A stretch of DNA of 64,000 bases from contig NZ_CP157968.1 in NCBI RefSeq assembly GCF_040215725.1, forward strand, positions 620,001 to 684,000, read 5' to 3'. Below are positions 43,581 through 52,735 of this stretch, in pieces. A program made the position numbers and the translations under genes. Numbering within the stretch: position 1 is the first letter of the stretch; every line of letters starts with the position of its first letter. This stretch comes from Rhizobium sp. ZPR4. Lineage in GTDB: Bacteria > Pseudomonadota > Alphaproteobacteria > Rhizobiales > Rhizobiaceae. A model generated the notes under the pieces. It did no database searches, was not told the DNA's origin, and saw only the letters and a program-made list of their open reading frames with translations.

Positions 43581-43951
43581 GAATCAATCCTCCCAATTGC
43601 ACCAGGGACATGGTCAAAAAGACCCGTGTCATGTCCCCCATAATGACGTTACGCAGGACTTTCCTGCCGATGGGCGCGGAAAGTCGCGCCAGTGGATGCT
43701 CTCCTGATTTCCTCCCCCAGGAGATCAAGCACCTGATGCATGTGCGAGTGTTGGCTAAAAATTGAAAATTGCAATGGCTGCAACCGCTGCCGCTTATGGA
43801 AATCTGTGTGTAAGTATCAAGAAATATGAATATGTCATTGCCCTGCGCGACGGGAGCGCTTTATCGCCGGGAAAGGCCATGCCGGACGCGGTGAAATATG
43901 AAGCACCCGGTATGGTTCGTAGATGTGAGTCCAGACCGTTTCTGGCCTGTT
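43581..43951. other. 371-base intergenic region
   Basis: Upstream of the MHS transporter. One operator-like inverted repeat, GGGACATG / CATGTCCC with a 17-base spacer (43605-43637), lies 25 bases before the start codon. Otherwise no structure or gene seen. Confidence 0.45.
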
Positions 43952-45151
43952 TCATGCCGCCTGCAGCTGCAGGCGCCGCATTGGTGGGAAGGCAAGCGCG
44001 ATGGCAGCCGCCCCCAATCCCACCATCGATGAGCCGATGAAGAGCCAGGAATAATTCGCGAAGGTATCGAATATCCAGCCGCCGATCAAAGGGCCGGCCG
44101 CCATGCCGATGCTCGAGAGCATCGAGGCTGCGCCGAAGACGGTGCCGATGACGCGGGGTCCGAAATATTCGCGTGCGAGCACGGCATAGAGCGGCATGAC
44201 GCCGCCATAGGCACTTCCGAAGATGACCGCCAGCGCATAGAACTCGCCAAGTTCGCTGACCAGCAGATAGGTGGCAAGTGCCGCCGCCTGCACCAGCAGG
44301 CCGGCGACCAGCACTGGCTTGACGCCGAGCCGGTCCGCCAGCGTTCCATAAAGAAGGCGGCCACCAAGACCCGCGAGGCCCTCGACGCTATAGATGCTGA
44401 CGGCGGCCATCGGCCCGACGCCGCAGATGGTGGCGTAGCTGACCATATGGAAGATCGGCCCGGAATGAGCCGCACAGCAGGCAAAGAAGGTCGCGCCGAG
44501 CACGAGGAACTGCGGCGAGCGGAAGATCCGGCCAAGCGGCAGGCTCTGCTCCTCCTTCTGTCCGCCCAAGCCGGTCGTTTCGGCAAGAACAGGTGCGCGC
44601 CGCACCAGCAATGCCGCCGGTATCAGCAGCACCCAGGCCATGACGCCGATGACAAGCATGGCGAAGCGCCAGTCGTAAGCCGAAATCAGGTAGCGGGCGA
44701 AAGGCGATATCGTCATCGGCGCGACGCCCATGCCGGCTGAGACCAGCGAGACCGCAAGACCTCTGCCTTTGTCGAACCAGGCCGTCGTTGCCGCGATCAT
44801 CGGCGCGAAGAAGGCACTGGCGGCAAGGCCGACAAGAATGCCGTAAGTCAGCTGGAATTGCAGAAGCGAACCGGCCCGGCTTGCGAGGACGAGCGCAAGC
44901 CCAAGCAACAATGCGCCGATCACCACCACGATTCGGACGCCGAAGCGATCGCTGGCAGCGCCCCAGGCAAAAGCACCGAGGCCCATGGTCAGGAAATTCA
45001 GCGTCATGGCGGCGGCGATACCGGCATGCGACCAGCCTGTATCGGCAGCGATCGGCACCTGAAAGATCGCCAAGGAAAACATCGCGCCGAGCGCAACACA
45101 GGTCATCAGCGCGCCGGCACCGACAATCACCCAACGATAGGACGAACTCAT
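43952..45151 (-). CDS. MFS transporter (OFA/monocarboxylate type)
   Basis: 399 residues, 12 helices. The first half has GAFAWGAASDRFGVR and the second GGRLLYGTLADRLGVKP; GVAPMTISPFARYLI and YAVLAREYFGPRVIGTVFGAASM match the oxalate/formate antiporter-like group. Start at MSSSYRWVIVG with GGGAG ahead; the frame is open another 97 codons without a membrane pattern. Single gene. Confidence 0.87.
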   Translation of the reverse strand: MSSSYRWVIVGAGALMTCVALGAMFSLAIFQVPIAADTGWSHAGIAAAMTLNFLTMGLGAFAWGAASDRFGVRIVVVIGALLLGLALVLASRAGSLLQFQLTYGILVGLAASAFFAPMIAATTAWFDKGRGLAVSLVSAGMGVAPMTISPFARYLISAYDWRFAMLVIGVMAWVLLIPAALLVRRAPVLAETTGLGGQKEEQSLPLGRIFRSPQFLVLGATFFACCAAHSGPIFHMVSYATICGVGPMAAVSIYSVEGLAGLGGRLLYGTLADRLGVKPVLVAGLLVQAAALATYLLVSELGEFYALAVIFGSAYGGVMPLYAVLAREYFGPRVIGTVFGAASMLSSIGMAAGPLIGGWIFDTFANYSWLFIGSSMVGLGAAAIALAFPPMRRLQLQAA

Positions 45152-45739
45152 TTTGCAGCTCCCTTCATCCGGTTCAGCCCAAGGTGCGAAAGATCGGATC
45201 GTCGTCTTCCGCGGTACGTTCGCAATAAAGACGATTGCATCGGGATGATTTCGACATTGCCGCCGGAAAAATTTTGATTGGTACTGCGGGCGATGCTTTT
45301 GAAAGTCTGGCGGCCAGATCATCCACGGGTCGGGCCTGCCATGGATGAGAGGCATCCTCGGTAGACTGAAGTGGTAGGTCAACACCTCCCCCTTAAGGGG
45401 GGAGGTCGCGGCATAGCCGCGGGCGGGGGTGACATGCCGCAAACTTGAAGATCACCCCACCCCGGCCCTATGGGCCGACCCTCCCCCTCAAGGGGAGGGT
45501 GAAGATCGCACACCGGTGCGCCCTCCGAGAAGAACGCCCCGCGCGGGTTGGTGGTCTGGACATCCAGCCGCAGCCAGCGTCCGGGATTTAATCTTGAGCT
45601 CATATAGGGCTGCTAAGACAACCGCCTCGATGCTGAAAGACCCTGCTTCGCAGCCGTAAGGCGAGCGCATGCAGCTGCAAATGACTACAGGCTCAAAGTA
45701 ATACCGAACCAGATCATCAATCATGGAGCGGACTATTCA
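45152..45739. other. 588-base intergenic region carrying a palindromic repeat element
   Basis: Divergent promoter region of the OFA-type carrier and the radical SAM gene. Apart from the repeat at 45383-45502 no gene or clear promoter pair was recognised. Confidence 0.5.
45383..45502. repeat. Rhizobial intergenic palindromic repeat element (~120 bp)
   Basis: Two mirror halves. The left half opens with hairpin ACCTCCCCCTTAAGGGGGGAG, the right half closes with CCCTCCCCCTCAAGGGGAGG. Each half also has an inner hairpin (GCGGCATAGCCGC; GGCCCTATGGGCC), and the reverse complement of one half aligns with the other, including the TCACCCC/GGGGTGA arms. GC-rich elements of this shape recur between genes in rhizobia and agrobacteria. 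Confidence 0.8.
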
Positions 45740-47299
45740 ATGGCTCATATCGTCATCATCAATCCGCGTTTCGAAACCTCTTATTGGGGCATGGAACATG
45801 CCCTGCCGCTGTTCGATGCGAAGGCCAATCTTCCCGTGGCCTGTCTGCCATTGCTTGCGGCGCTGACGCCGGCCGAGCATACCGTCACGCTGGTCGATGA
45901 GAATATCGAGCCGATAGACTACGGCCTTTGCGAGAGGGCCGATATCGTTGCCCTGACGGGCATGATCGTCCAGCGCTTTCGCATGACGGAAATTCTGACC
46001 GAGCTCAAACGGCGCAACTGTTTCATCGTCGTCGGCGGACCTTGGGTTACGGTCAAGGAGGATTATTTCGGCAATCTCGTCGATGTCTCCTTCATCGGCG
46101 AGGCGGAAGAAACCTGGCCCAAATTCTTGGCTGAATGGCAGGAGGGCCATCACGCGCGGCGCTACGAACAGTCCGACAGGACGGATATGAGCACGGTGCC
46201 CGTGCCGCGCTTCGATCTTCTGAAGATGGATGACTATGCGGTCGGCAGCATCCAGTTCTCGCGCGGCTGTCCCTTCACCTGTGATTTCTGCGATATCATC
46301 GTGGTCTTCGGCCGCAAGCCGCGCATCAAGACCAGCATCCAGATCATCGCCGAGATGGAGGCGCTGCTCGCGTCAGGAATGGATACGGCCTTCATCGTCG
46401 ACGACAATCTGATCGGCAACAAGAAAGCGATCAAGGAAGTGTTGCGCGATGTCGTCGCCTGGCAGGAGCGCCATCATTATCCGATGACGTTCCTGACGGA
46501 GGCGTCGATCGATCTGGCTGACGATGCCGAGCTGATGCAGCTGATGGTCGATGCCAATATCCGCACGGTCTTCATTGGCATCGAGACGCCGAACGAGGAG
46601 GCGCTGCGCGAAACCAAGAAGCTGCAGAACCTGCGCAAGGGCGGGACGATGCTGGAGAAGATCCACTCGATCCAGCAGACCGGTATGGAAGTCTGGTGCG
46701 GCATGATCCTGGGTTTCGACAGCGACGATGCGACCATTTTCGATGCGCAGCGGGTTTTCATCAAGGATGCGCGCATCGTCAACGCCATGATCGGCATGCT
46801 GGCAGCGATCCCGAAGACGCCGCTCTATACGCGCCTCGCCAAGGAAGGCAGGCTCGATCATGATGATCCGCCAGCCTACGGCACCAACGTCATTCCGCTC
46901 AACCTCTCACGGGAAACCCTGAGGGACGGGTATCTTTCGGTCTTAAGCGATCTGCATCAGCCGGCTGCCTATTTCGATCGGTTGGATGCGCTCTACATTG
47001 ATGCGCGTATCGAACCGGAAAGCACTCGCTTACGCCATCTGCGCCGACATCCGTTGCGTCTGATCGCGCTCAACGCAACATGGGCACTCGAGGCGGTCGG
47101 GATTTTCGTTCGGTTGATGCGCCGGGTGAAGGAGGCGGATTTGCGCGCCACCTATCGCGCGCGGCTTTTCAACCTCCTGCGGCATCGACGATCCCCCGTG
47201 GTGCTGCAAATCTACGCGATCAAGTGCGCCATGCATTATCACGCCCATATCATGGTGCAGCAGATGCGAACCGGCGGCGGCATCGTCAATTCGTTCTGA
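45740..47299 (+). CDS. B12-binding-domain radical SAM protein (DUF4070 type)
   Basis: 519 residues. An N-terminal cobalamin-binding-like Rossmann domain (IVIINPRFETSYWG, LVDENIEPID, VVGGPWVTV) is followed by the radical SAM core with the [4Fe-4S] motif CPFTCDFCD and IVDDNLIGNKKAIKEV, then a C-terminal DUF4070-like region. It lacks the DxHxxG of classical B12 binding, as is common in this class. Homologous enzymes methylate or rearrange unactivated carbons (HpnP-type hopanoid methylase is a relative). No neighbouring pathway genes indicate its substrate. Confidence 0.88.
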   Translation: MAHIVIINPRFETSYWGMEHALPLFDAKANLPVACLPLLAALTPAEHTVTLVDENIEPIDYGLCERADIVALTGMIVQRFRMTEILTELKRRNCFIVVGGPWVTVKEDYFGNLVDVSFIGEAEETWPKFLAEWQEGHHARRYEQSDRTDMSTVPVPRFDLLKMDDYAVGSIQFSRGCPFTCDFCDIIVVFGRKPRIKTSIQIIAEMEALLASGMDTAFIVDDNLIGNKKAIKEVLRDVVAWQERHHYPMTFLTEASIDLADDAELMQLMVDANIRTVFIGIETPNEEALRETKKLQNLRKGGTMLEKIHSIQQTGMEVWCGMILGFDSDDATIFDAQRVFIKDARIVNAMIGMLAAIPKTPLYTRLAKEGRLDHDDPPAYGTNVIPLNLSRETLRDGYLSVLSDLHQPAAYFDRLDALYIDARIEPESTRLRHLRRHPLRLIALNATWALEAVGIFVRLMRRVKEADLRATYRARLFNLLRHRRSPVVLQIYAIKCAMHYHAHIMVQQMRTGGGIVNSF

Positions 47300-47744
47300 C
47301 GTAATTTGGCGGCTCGGATGGGCGCCCCGTTTTGTCGATGCGTTTTCTTTGCGTCGAAAATGGCAGGTATCGACTGTTGCCACGAAGCAACATAAGTGAC
47401 TGCAAATCTGCAATTCGAAATTGTGGGCTTGCCGAATCTGAGATCTTACGTATTATACGCTCATCCGCAAATCGAACACAGGAGGCGTGATATGCAACAT
47501 ACACACATGTTTACCTACGCCTCTAGCGGAATGCTCGTTACTGGTTTGGTATGTGCCATGCCAGCTACACGACGAGCAACTATTTAAAGCCCGAAATAGC
47601 TTTGAATGCCGCCACTTAGGCGTTTTTCCCATAAACACATTGTGACTTGCTGATGGAATGAACCGACGCATGTTCCATGCGTCAACTCCTGATGCCGGTC
47701 GAGCTTCAAGAGGACCTGGCTGCGTAATTGCGCCAGGAAAAACA
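47300..47744. other. 445-base interval
   Basis: Lower GC than its surroundings. Holds one 31-codon frame with a strong ribosome site (47492-47587) and the promoter region of the DUF1127 gene; no other feature seen. Confidence 0.4.
47492..47587 (+). CDS. Possible 31-residue peptide
   Basis: AGGAGG seven bases before the ATG. Peptide MQHTHMFTYASSGMLVTGLVCAMP followed by a basic tail (ATRRATI); the middle is moderately hydrophobic. Not recognised. Strong Shine-Dalgarno is the only support. Confidence 0.3.
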   Translation: MQHTHMFTYASSGMLVTGLVCAMPATRRATI

Positions 47745-47987
47745 ATGACGAACTCACAATTTATAGTTGCTGATAACTTAGCGGCAGCGGTCGATGAACT
47801 GTGCCTGAAATTCGGTGCTTGGAGGACGGCGCGCGCCTTGCTGCTCGTCGTCTGGAAGCAGCGTCAGACCAGGAGAGTGGTGTCGGAACTGTCGAACTAT
47901 CAGCTCCGCGACATCGGTCTCCCCGAACGGGAAGACCCTCTTGGGCATCCCAGCCATATGCCCCCGCATCTGCGCACCTACAGCTGA
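47745..47987 (+). CDS. DUF1127 (YjiS-like) small protein
   Basis: 80 residues. The C-terminal half carries the DUF1127 signature VVSELSNYQLRDIGLPERED after a basic helix (VWKQRQTRRV). Small DUF1127 proteins in Agrobacterium and Rhizobium bind RNA or affect phosphate and carbon metabolism. Start at MTNSQFIVADN with AGGA ahead. The Ala/Leu-rich first half is longer than in the minimal ~47-residue members. Confidence 0.85.
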   Translation: MTNSQFIVADNLAAAVDELCLKFGAWRTARALLLVVWKQRQTRRVVSELSNYQLRDIGLPEREDPLGHPSHMPPHLRTYS

Positions 47988-48345
47988 ATGGGGGCGGTGC
48001 AGGCGAATGCCCGGCTGCATGTCATTCTCGCTCCACTTTGGCTCGGGTATGGCTTTGCGGCGGGAGAAAAGACGGGAAGGGTAAGCTGTTCACGAATCGG
48101 ACGCACCAAATTCGTGAGCCGATGCTTACCTAAGAACATCCCGGAAGCGAAAGTGGCAGGGGAGGAGGCGATGCATTCTCCCCTGTCACGCCGTTGTCAC
48201 TGACGACCGCTTGCAGCAGGTGCTCCGCGAAAATGTCCTGCGTCCCAGTTCTTTCCATAAATGATCTAACTCCGCCCGAAGAGGGTCGCAATCTTCCTGC
48301 AATCCGCCTATGCAATGTAGCTGTTCCATTTGTGGGAATGGTTCA
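47988..48345. other. 358-base intergenic region
   Basis: Between the DUF1127 gene and the third two-component operon. No gene, terminator or operator recognised with confidence. Confidence 0.4.
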
Positions 48346-49020
48346 TTGCGGATCTTGTTGCTGGAAGACGAACCGGAAATGGCTGCGGCGTTGAGTGCCG
48401 CGCTGCAGGCTCGTGACGCCATCGTCGATCATGTGTCGATCTTGGCTGATGCCGAAGAGGCTGCGATAAATCTGCCCTATGATGTCATTCTCCTCGACCG
48501 CCAGGTTCCGGACGGCGACGGCCTGTCGATTGTTCCGAAGCTGCGCGCGGCCGGTGTCGGCACGCCAGTGATCATATTGACGGCGCGCGGCGATCTCGAC
48601 GATCGTATTGGCGGTCTCGATACCGGCGCCGACGATTATCTCGTCAAGCCTTTTGCCGTGGAGGAGTTGCTGGCGCGATTGCGCGCTATCTTGCGACGCC
48701 CGGGTGACGTGCGGACCGAGGTGGTGAATTTCGGCAGGCTATCTTATGATTTCGGCTGCCACGATATTTTGATCGACGGCGAACGGCTTGAGCTACCGCG
48801 TCGCGAAGTGCTGGTCTTCGAGGCGCTTGTGCGCCGGCTTGGCCGCACGGTGCCGCGCCATGCGCTGGAGGAGGCCGTTTACGGGTTTGCCGATGATATC
48901 CAGTCCAACACGCTGGATGCGCATATCTCCCGTCTTCGCCGCAAGCTTGCCGCCGTGGAGGCGGGCCTCGAAATTCACCCCGTTCGCGGCATCGGCTATC
49001 TGATGAGACTGACATCATGA
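48346..49020 (+). CDS. OmpR-family response regulator (QseB-like), TTG start
   Basis: 224 residues if it begins at the TTG giving (M)RILLLEDEPEMAAAL, the family-typical start, with GGGAA seven bases ahead. An in-frame ATG at 48310 would add a Cys-rich MQCSCSICGNGS. Receiver phospho-Asp in VILLDRQVPDGDGLS, GADDYLVKPFAVEE; output domain ends LDAHISRLRRKLA and VRGIGYLMR. ATGA overlap with the kinase gene. Confidence 0.88.
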   Translation: MRILLLEDEPEMAAALSAALQARDAIVDHVSILADAEEAAINLPYDVILLDRQVPDGDGLSIVPKLRAAGVGTPVIILTARGDLDDRIGGLDTGADDYLVKPFAVEELLARLRAILRRPGDVRTEVVNFGRLSYDFGCHDILIDGERLELPRREVLVFEALVRRLGRTVPRHALEEAVYGFADDIQSNTLDAHISRLRRKLAAVEAGLEIHPVRGIGYLMRLTS

Positions 49021-50372
49021 GCGCAGGCCAGCCTTCGCTGCGATGGCGTCTCGTATCGCGTCTGTCGTTCCTGCAGGCGATTTTCCTGTCGCTGCTTGCG
49101 GTGCTCATCGTCGCCGCCCTCTGGGCGACCGGCAGTTTCATCTCGCTTCAGCCGGAAGACGAAACGATAGATGCCATCTCCCAGTCTCTTGTCCGTGATC
49201 AGAATGGCGCTCTTGCGCTGAAGGAGACGCCGGCGCTTGCGGCGCGGCGGAGCAATCTGCCCGGCCTTTGGTTTGTCGTACGGGATCGAAGCGGCGCCGT
49301 AGTCAGAGACGGGAGCGTGCCGCCGGCCTATGCGGCGATCGGCGGCGCACTTGACGGCATCGGACAGGCCCGCTTCGGCAGCAATCTCGGCGGCAGCACC
49401 GTGCCGGCCGCCCGGCTGCAATGGGTGGCGTCTCCGGCCGGCGAGGTACAGGTTCTGACGGGCATGGACGGCAGCGTATCGACCGTCCGCATCCTGGGTG
49501 CGATGGGCATTGTGTTCTTCAGCACCCTTCTGCCGCTGCTCCTCGTCACGGCGATTGCAACGGTGATTGCCGCGCCTCTCGTGGTTCGCCGCGCTTTTTC
49601 CTCGCTCGATTCCGTGGTTGCCCGCGCCAAGCAGATCGATATCAATCGCCAGGGTACGCGGCTTCCGATTGATGATGTCCCGCGCGAGATCCTGCCGCTT
49701 GTCGAAGCTGTCAACGATGCGCTGAGCCGACTGGACGAAGGCTATGAGCGGCAGAAGCGCCTTTTCTCCCATCTTGCCCATGAATGGCGAACCCCGGTCG
49801 CGATCCTGCAGGCACGTCTCGACGGCCTGCCGACAGGTCCTTTGAAGGAACGACTCTTCGAGGATACTGTGCGCCTTGCGACCCTTGCCGAGCAGTTCCT
49901 TGACCTACAGCGTCTCAATCATCGGTTCGAGCCGGCCCCGACCAATCTTGTCGAGATCGCGCAGCACGTCGTTTCGGAGCTGGCACCGCTCGCGATTGCC
50001 GCCAACTACGAGCCCTGCTTCATCAAGGACGAGGAGGTCGTGGAAGTTCTCGGTGATCGCGTGGCCATCGAGCGAGCCGTTGCCAATCTCGTGCAGAATG
50101 CGATCCAGTATGGCGGCCGCACCGGCAAGATAATTGTCCATGTCGGTCGTGCCACCGGCATCACTGTAACCGATGAAGGAAGCGGCATTCCGCAGGAGGA
50201 GCGGGCTCGCATCTTCGAGCCGTTTCATCGTCTCCCCGGACACGGCAAGGGGTTCGGTCTTGGGCTCAATCTCGTTCAGGAAATTGCCCGGCTTCACGGT
50301 GGAAAGGTTTGCGTCCTCGACGAACCGGCCGGTGGTGCAGCCTTCAGATTGAGCTTCCCGACGGTCGGATAA
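49017..50372 (+). CDS. Membrane sensor histidine kinase (QseC-like)
   Basis: 451 residues. Membrane helix at ~15-37, periplasmic domain of ~120 residues (LARRSNLPGLWFVVRDRSGAVVRDG), second helix ~160-185, HAMP, H box SHLAHEWRTPVAILQARLDGL (Trp replaces the usual Leu/Ile after HE), N box NLVQNAIQYGG, G1 DEGSGIP, G2 GKGFGLGLNLV. Partner of the regulator at 48346; a methyltransferase and DedA gene follow 100 bases later in the same direction. Confidence 0.91.
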   Translation: MSAGQPSLRWRLVSRLSFLQAIFLSLLAVLIVAALWATGSFISLQPEDETIDAISQSLVRDQNGALALKETPALAARRSNLPGLWFVVRDRSGAVVRDGSVPPAYAAIGGALDGIGQARFGSNLGGSTVPAARLQWVASPAGEVQVLTGMDGSVSTVRILGAMGIVFFSTLLPLLLVTAIATVIAAPLVVRRAFSSLDSVVARAKQIDINRQGTRLPIDDVPREILPLVEAVNDALSRLDEGYERQKRLFSHLAHEWRTPVAILQARLDGLPTGPLKERLFEDTVRLATLAEQFLDLQRLNHRFEPAPTNLVEIAQHVVSELAPLAIAANYEPCFIKDEEVVEVLGDRVAIERAVANLVQNAIQYGGRTGKIIVHVGRATGITVTDEGSGIPQEERARIFEPFHRLPGHGKGFGLGLNLVQEIARLHGGKVCVLDEPAGGAAFRLSFPTVG

Positions 50373-50472
50373 GTTGTCACGGGCTTCCCGGTGCAATGTT
50401 CTCGCAATCGGCTCCCCGTAGGAAAAGCCTGCTGCGCGGGCGAATCTCCTGCGGCCTTACTGGTCGGAACAT

Positions 50473-51063
50473 ATGTCAAACACTTCATTATTTCTGCGAA
50501 CTCTGTTGATCAATCCGCGCATGGTGGGAGCAATAGCTCCTTCCGGTACGATGTTGGCCAATCTGATTACAAGCGAAGTCGATCCCTCGGCCGGGCCTGT
50601 TCTGGAGCTTGGCCCCGGAACGGGAGTGTTCACACAAGCCTTGCTTGCGCGCGGCATATGCGAGCGCGACATCACACTGATTGAATCCGCTCATGGCTTT
50701 GCCAGCCTGCTCCGACGGCGGTTTCCCAATGCTCGAGTCATCTGTGCCGATGCTGCACGACTTGGGGCTCATGACTTGCCGGAAGGCGTGCTGTTCGGCT
50801 GTGCGATCAGCGGGCTACCGTTGCTGAACATGTCGCCGAAGACAGTAATTGCCATTCTGACCGGGGTCTCGTCGCGGCTGCGTGAAGACGGTGCGTTCTA
50901 TCAGTTCACCTACGGCGTTCGCTGTCCCGTACCGCATCGGCTGCTCGATCGGTTCGGCTTCAAGGCAACGCTGCATGGCCAGGTGCTGCGCAACTTCCCG
51001 CCTGCCAGGGTCTATAAGATCGTCCGGCGCAGGCCGCTTCATTATCCGGCCGTTGTCGTATGA
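50473..51063 (+). CDS. PmtA-like phospholipid N-methyltransferase
   Basis: 196 residues. The start FLRTLLINPRMVGAIAPSGTMLANLI is typical of Rhizobium/Rhodobacter PmtA (f...w..nP..vGai.PsS...A); motif I is VLELGPGTGVFTQALLARG; VISGLPLLNM-like CAISGLPLLNM and RNFPPARVYKI also fit. PmtA makes phosphatidylcholine from phosphatidylethanolamine. It lacks the ~20-residue basic N-terminal extension I expect for the main rhizobial PmtA, so it may be a paralogue with another lipid substrate. Overlaps dedA by ATGA. Confidence 0.8.
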   Translation: MSNTSLFLRTLLINPRMVGAIAPSGTMLANLITSEVDPSAGPVLELGPGTGVFTQALLARGICERDITLIESAHGFASLLRRRFPNARVICADAARLGAHDLPEGVLFGCAISGLPLLNMSPKTVIAILTGVSSRLREDGAFYQFTYGVRCPVPHRLLDRFGFKATLHGQVLRNFPPARVYKIVRRRPLHYPAVVV

Positions 51064-51680
51064 ATGGTTCCCCGCATCTGTTGGATACTCTGTCCGATCT
51101 GGCGGCGTCGGGATTGCTTGGCCTTGCATTTTGTTCTGCGATCGAGAAGCTCGTCCCTGTCATACCGTCCGCCGGCATGTTCCTGATGTTGGGTGTGCTG
51201 GGTGTCGCTCATCCAGCTGATCTGCCCGCGGTGATCGCCATTACGGCGGCAGGTTCGACGGCAGGCTCGTTGTTCTGGTATGGAATGGGCCGATGGCTGG
51301 GGCCTACACGTGGCGACGTCTTCGTACAGAGGATGACCAGGCGTCTGGATATCAAGGAAGAATGGTATCCGCGGCTCAAGCGCAATTATCGTGGTAATCT
51401 GATACGGGTCGTGTTCTTCGGCCAGCTTGTGCCTGTCGTCAGGGCCTATATGGCATTTCCAGCTGGTGTGCTTGCCATGCCGGCGCCAGGCTTCGTCATC
51501 GCAACATTCTGCGGCGCATTATTTTGGAATACACCGTTTCTGGTATCGGGCTACTTGCTGCGGAGTCAGATATTTGCGCCAGACACAGCAGCACCTGCTG
51601 CCGTCGTGGCAATCGTTTTGGTTAATCTTTTGCTGTTTGCCCTGTTCCGACTTGGCCGGCCAAGCCGCAACGCGGCTTAG
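51060..51680 (+). CDS. DedA-family membrane protein
   Basis: 206 residues with 4-5 hydrophobic segments. DedA hallmarks: SAIEKLVPVIPSAGMFLMLGV (E..ip..Pse), AAGSTAGSLFWYGMGRWLG, and FFGQLVPVVRAYMAFPAGVLAMP (fiR..P..R......aG). The family includes undecaprenyl-phosphate and phospholipid flippases and affects membrane potential. Coupled to the PmtA-like gene, suggesting membrane lipid remodelling. Confidence 0.88.
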   Translation: MNGSPHLLDTLSDLAASGLLGLAFCSAIEKLVPVIPSAGMFLMLGVLGVAHPADLPAVIAITAAGSTAGSLFWYGMGRWLGPTRGDVFVQRMTRRLDIKEEWYPRLKRNYRGNLIRVVFFGQLVPVVRAYMAFPAGVLAMPAPGFVIATFCGALFWNTPFLVSGYLLRSQIFAPDTAAPAAVVAIVLVNLLLFALFRLGRPSRNAA

Positions 51681-51703
51681 CCGGTCGTGTCGTTTGCCGC
51701 CGG

Positions 51704-52735
51704 CTATACGGTCAGAACGGCATATATGACGCCGCCATTCTCGCCACGCGTAACGGAAATGTCGGCGATCGGATGCTTGACCTTGTCGATGATCGACTGG
51801 ACATCCTCGTCCGTTCGCCAGATCAGCGGCCAGTTCATGAAGGTTTCCATATAACCTTCGACACCGATATCCTTGGCGAAGTTTGCGAGCAGGAACTTGC
51901 CGCCGGGCTTCAGCATCTGCAGGCAGCGCTCCGTCAGTCGCACGGCTACGCTTTCGGCCAGATAGTCGTAAAGGCCGGCTGCATAGATGAAGTCGAACGT
52001 ACCGAGCTTCTGTGCACGCCCCAAAATGGTGCGGACGGAGCCGTTGATCGCTTCGATACAGCTGCCATGGAAGGCCGAGCTCACCGTTCCGACGCTGACC
52101 GGATCCTGGTCAAGTGCGACCCAGCGCTTGAGCTTGCCGCTCTGCAGAGCTTGGGAGAGCTCCGCTTCGCGAAGATGGCCGGCTGCGATCGCCAGGATCT
52201 CGGCGCCATCCGTCGTCTCCGCCACCGCATCGACATGCGCGGCCAGGATCTCGCGCCTTTCGCGCACGGCAACGGCGGATGCTGCGCGCCGGGTGAAATC
52301 GTAAACCTCAGCGCCCAGCGCCGAAGCCTCCGCCACCTGTGCGGCAACGGCCGGATGTTCGTAAATGAAATCCAGCAGATAGGCATCCCCGCTATAGCCG
52401 CGCGGCTTTTCAAAGGACCATCGTGTCAGAGGGTCTTGCAGCAGGAAGGACGAAACGGGATGACCCTGCGCAACCGAGGCCAAATGGGTCCAGGTCAGGG
52501 GTGTCGTCTTGCTTTTCAGTGCCTGCAGACGTTCGGTCAAGGCCTTCATCGTGGCTGGAACGGATGCGTTTGCTTCGAATGCTTGCTGCGTCAGGGAAAG
52601 AATGAGGGCGAGTTCGGCTTCGCCCTCCTTAATTTGGTCGGTTGCAAGGTTGTTACCGGACGATCTCGTATGTTCCGAGATGGACTGGGAGGTAACGAGG
52701 CTGAAGCCATCAAGAGCGGTTTGAAATTGTTTCAA
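51704..52735 (-). CDS. SAM-dependent methyltransferase, possibly PhcB-like
   Basis: 343 residues. A helical N-terminal half is followed by RWSFEKPRGYSGDAYLLDFIYEH, then a Rossmann methyltransferase domain (EILAIAAGHLREAEL, WVALDQDPVSV, FDFIYAAGLYDYL, LKPGGKFLLANFA). The PRGY.GD segment before the methyltransferase core is a feature I associate with the family annotated as 3-hydroxypalmitate methyl ester synthase (PhcB-like); that assignment is from memory and tentative. Motif I (IAAGHLREAE) is weak. Divergent from a GGDEF-EAL gene. Confidence 0.65.
   Translation of the reverse strand: MKQFQTALDGFSLVTSQSISEHTRSSGNNLATDQIKEGEAELALILSLTQQAFEANASVPATMKALTERLQALKSKTTPLTWTHLASVAQGHPVSSFLLQDPLTRWSFEKPRGYSGDAYLLDFIYEHPAVAAQVAEASALGAEVYDFTRRAASAVAVRERREILAAHVDAVAETTDGAEILAIAAGHLREAELSQALQSGKLKRWVALDQDPVSVGTVSSAFHGSCIEAINGSVRTILGRAQKLGTFDFIYAAGLYDYLAESVAVRLTERCLQMLKPGGKFLLANFAKDIGVEGYMETFMNWPLIWRTDEDVQSIIDKVKHPIADISVTRGENGGVIYAVLTV

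Noticed and set aside
45740..47299. hpnP hopanoid methylase
   Set aside because: Same superfamily and similar length, but characteristic HpnP segments are not matched and no hopanoid genes are nearby.
48310..48345. Cys-rich N-terminal extension (MQCSCSICGNGS) on a response regulator as a metal sensor
   Set aside because: The family-typical start coincides with an in-frame TTG with a ribosome site; the extension most likely is untranslated leader.
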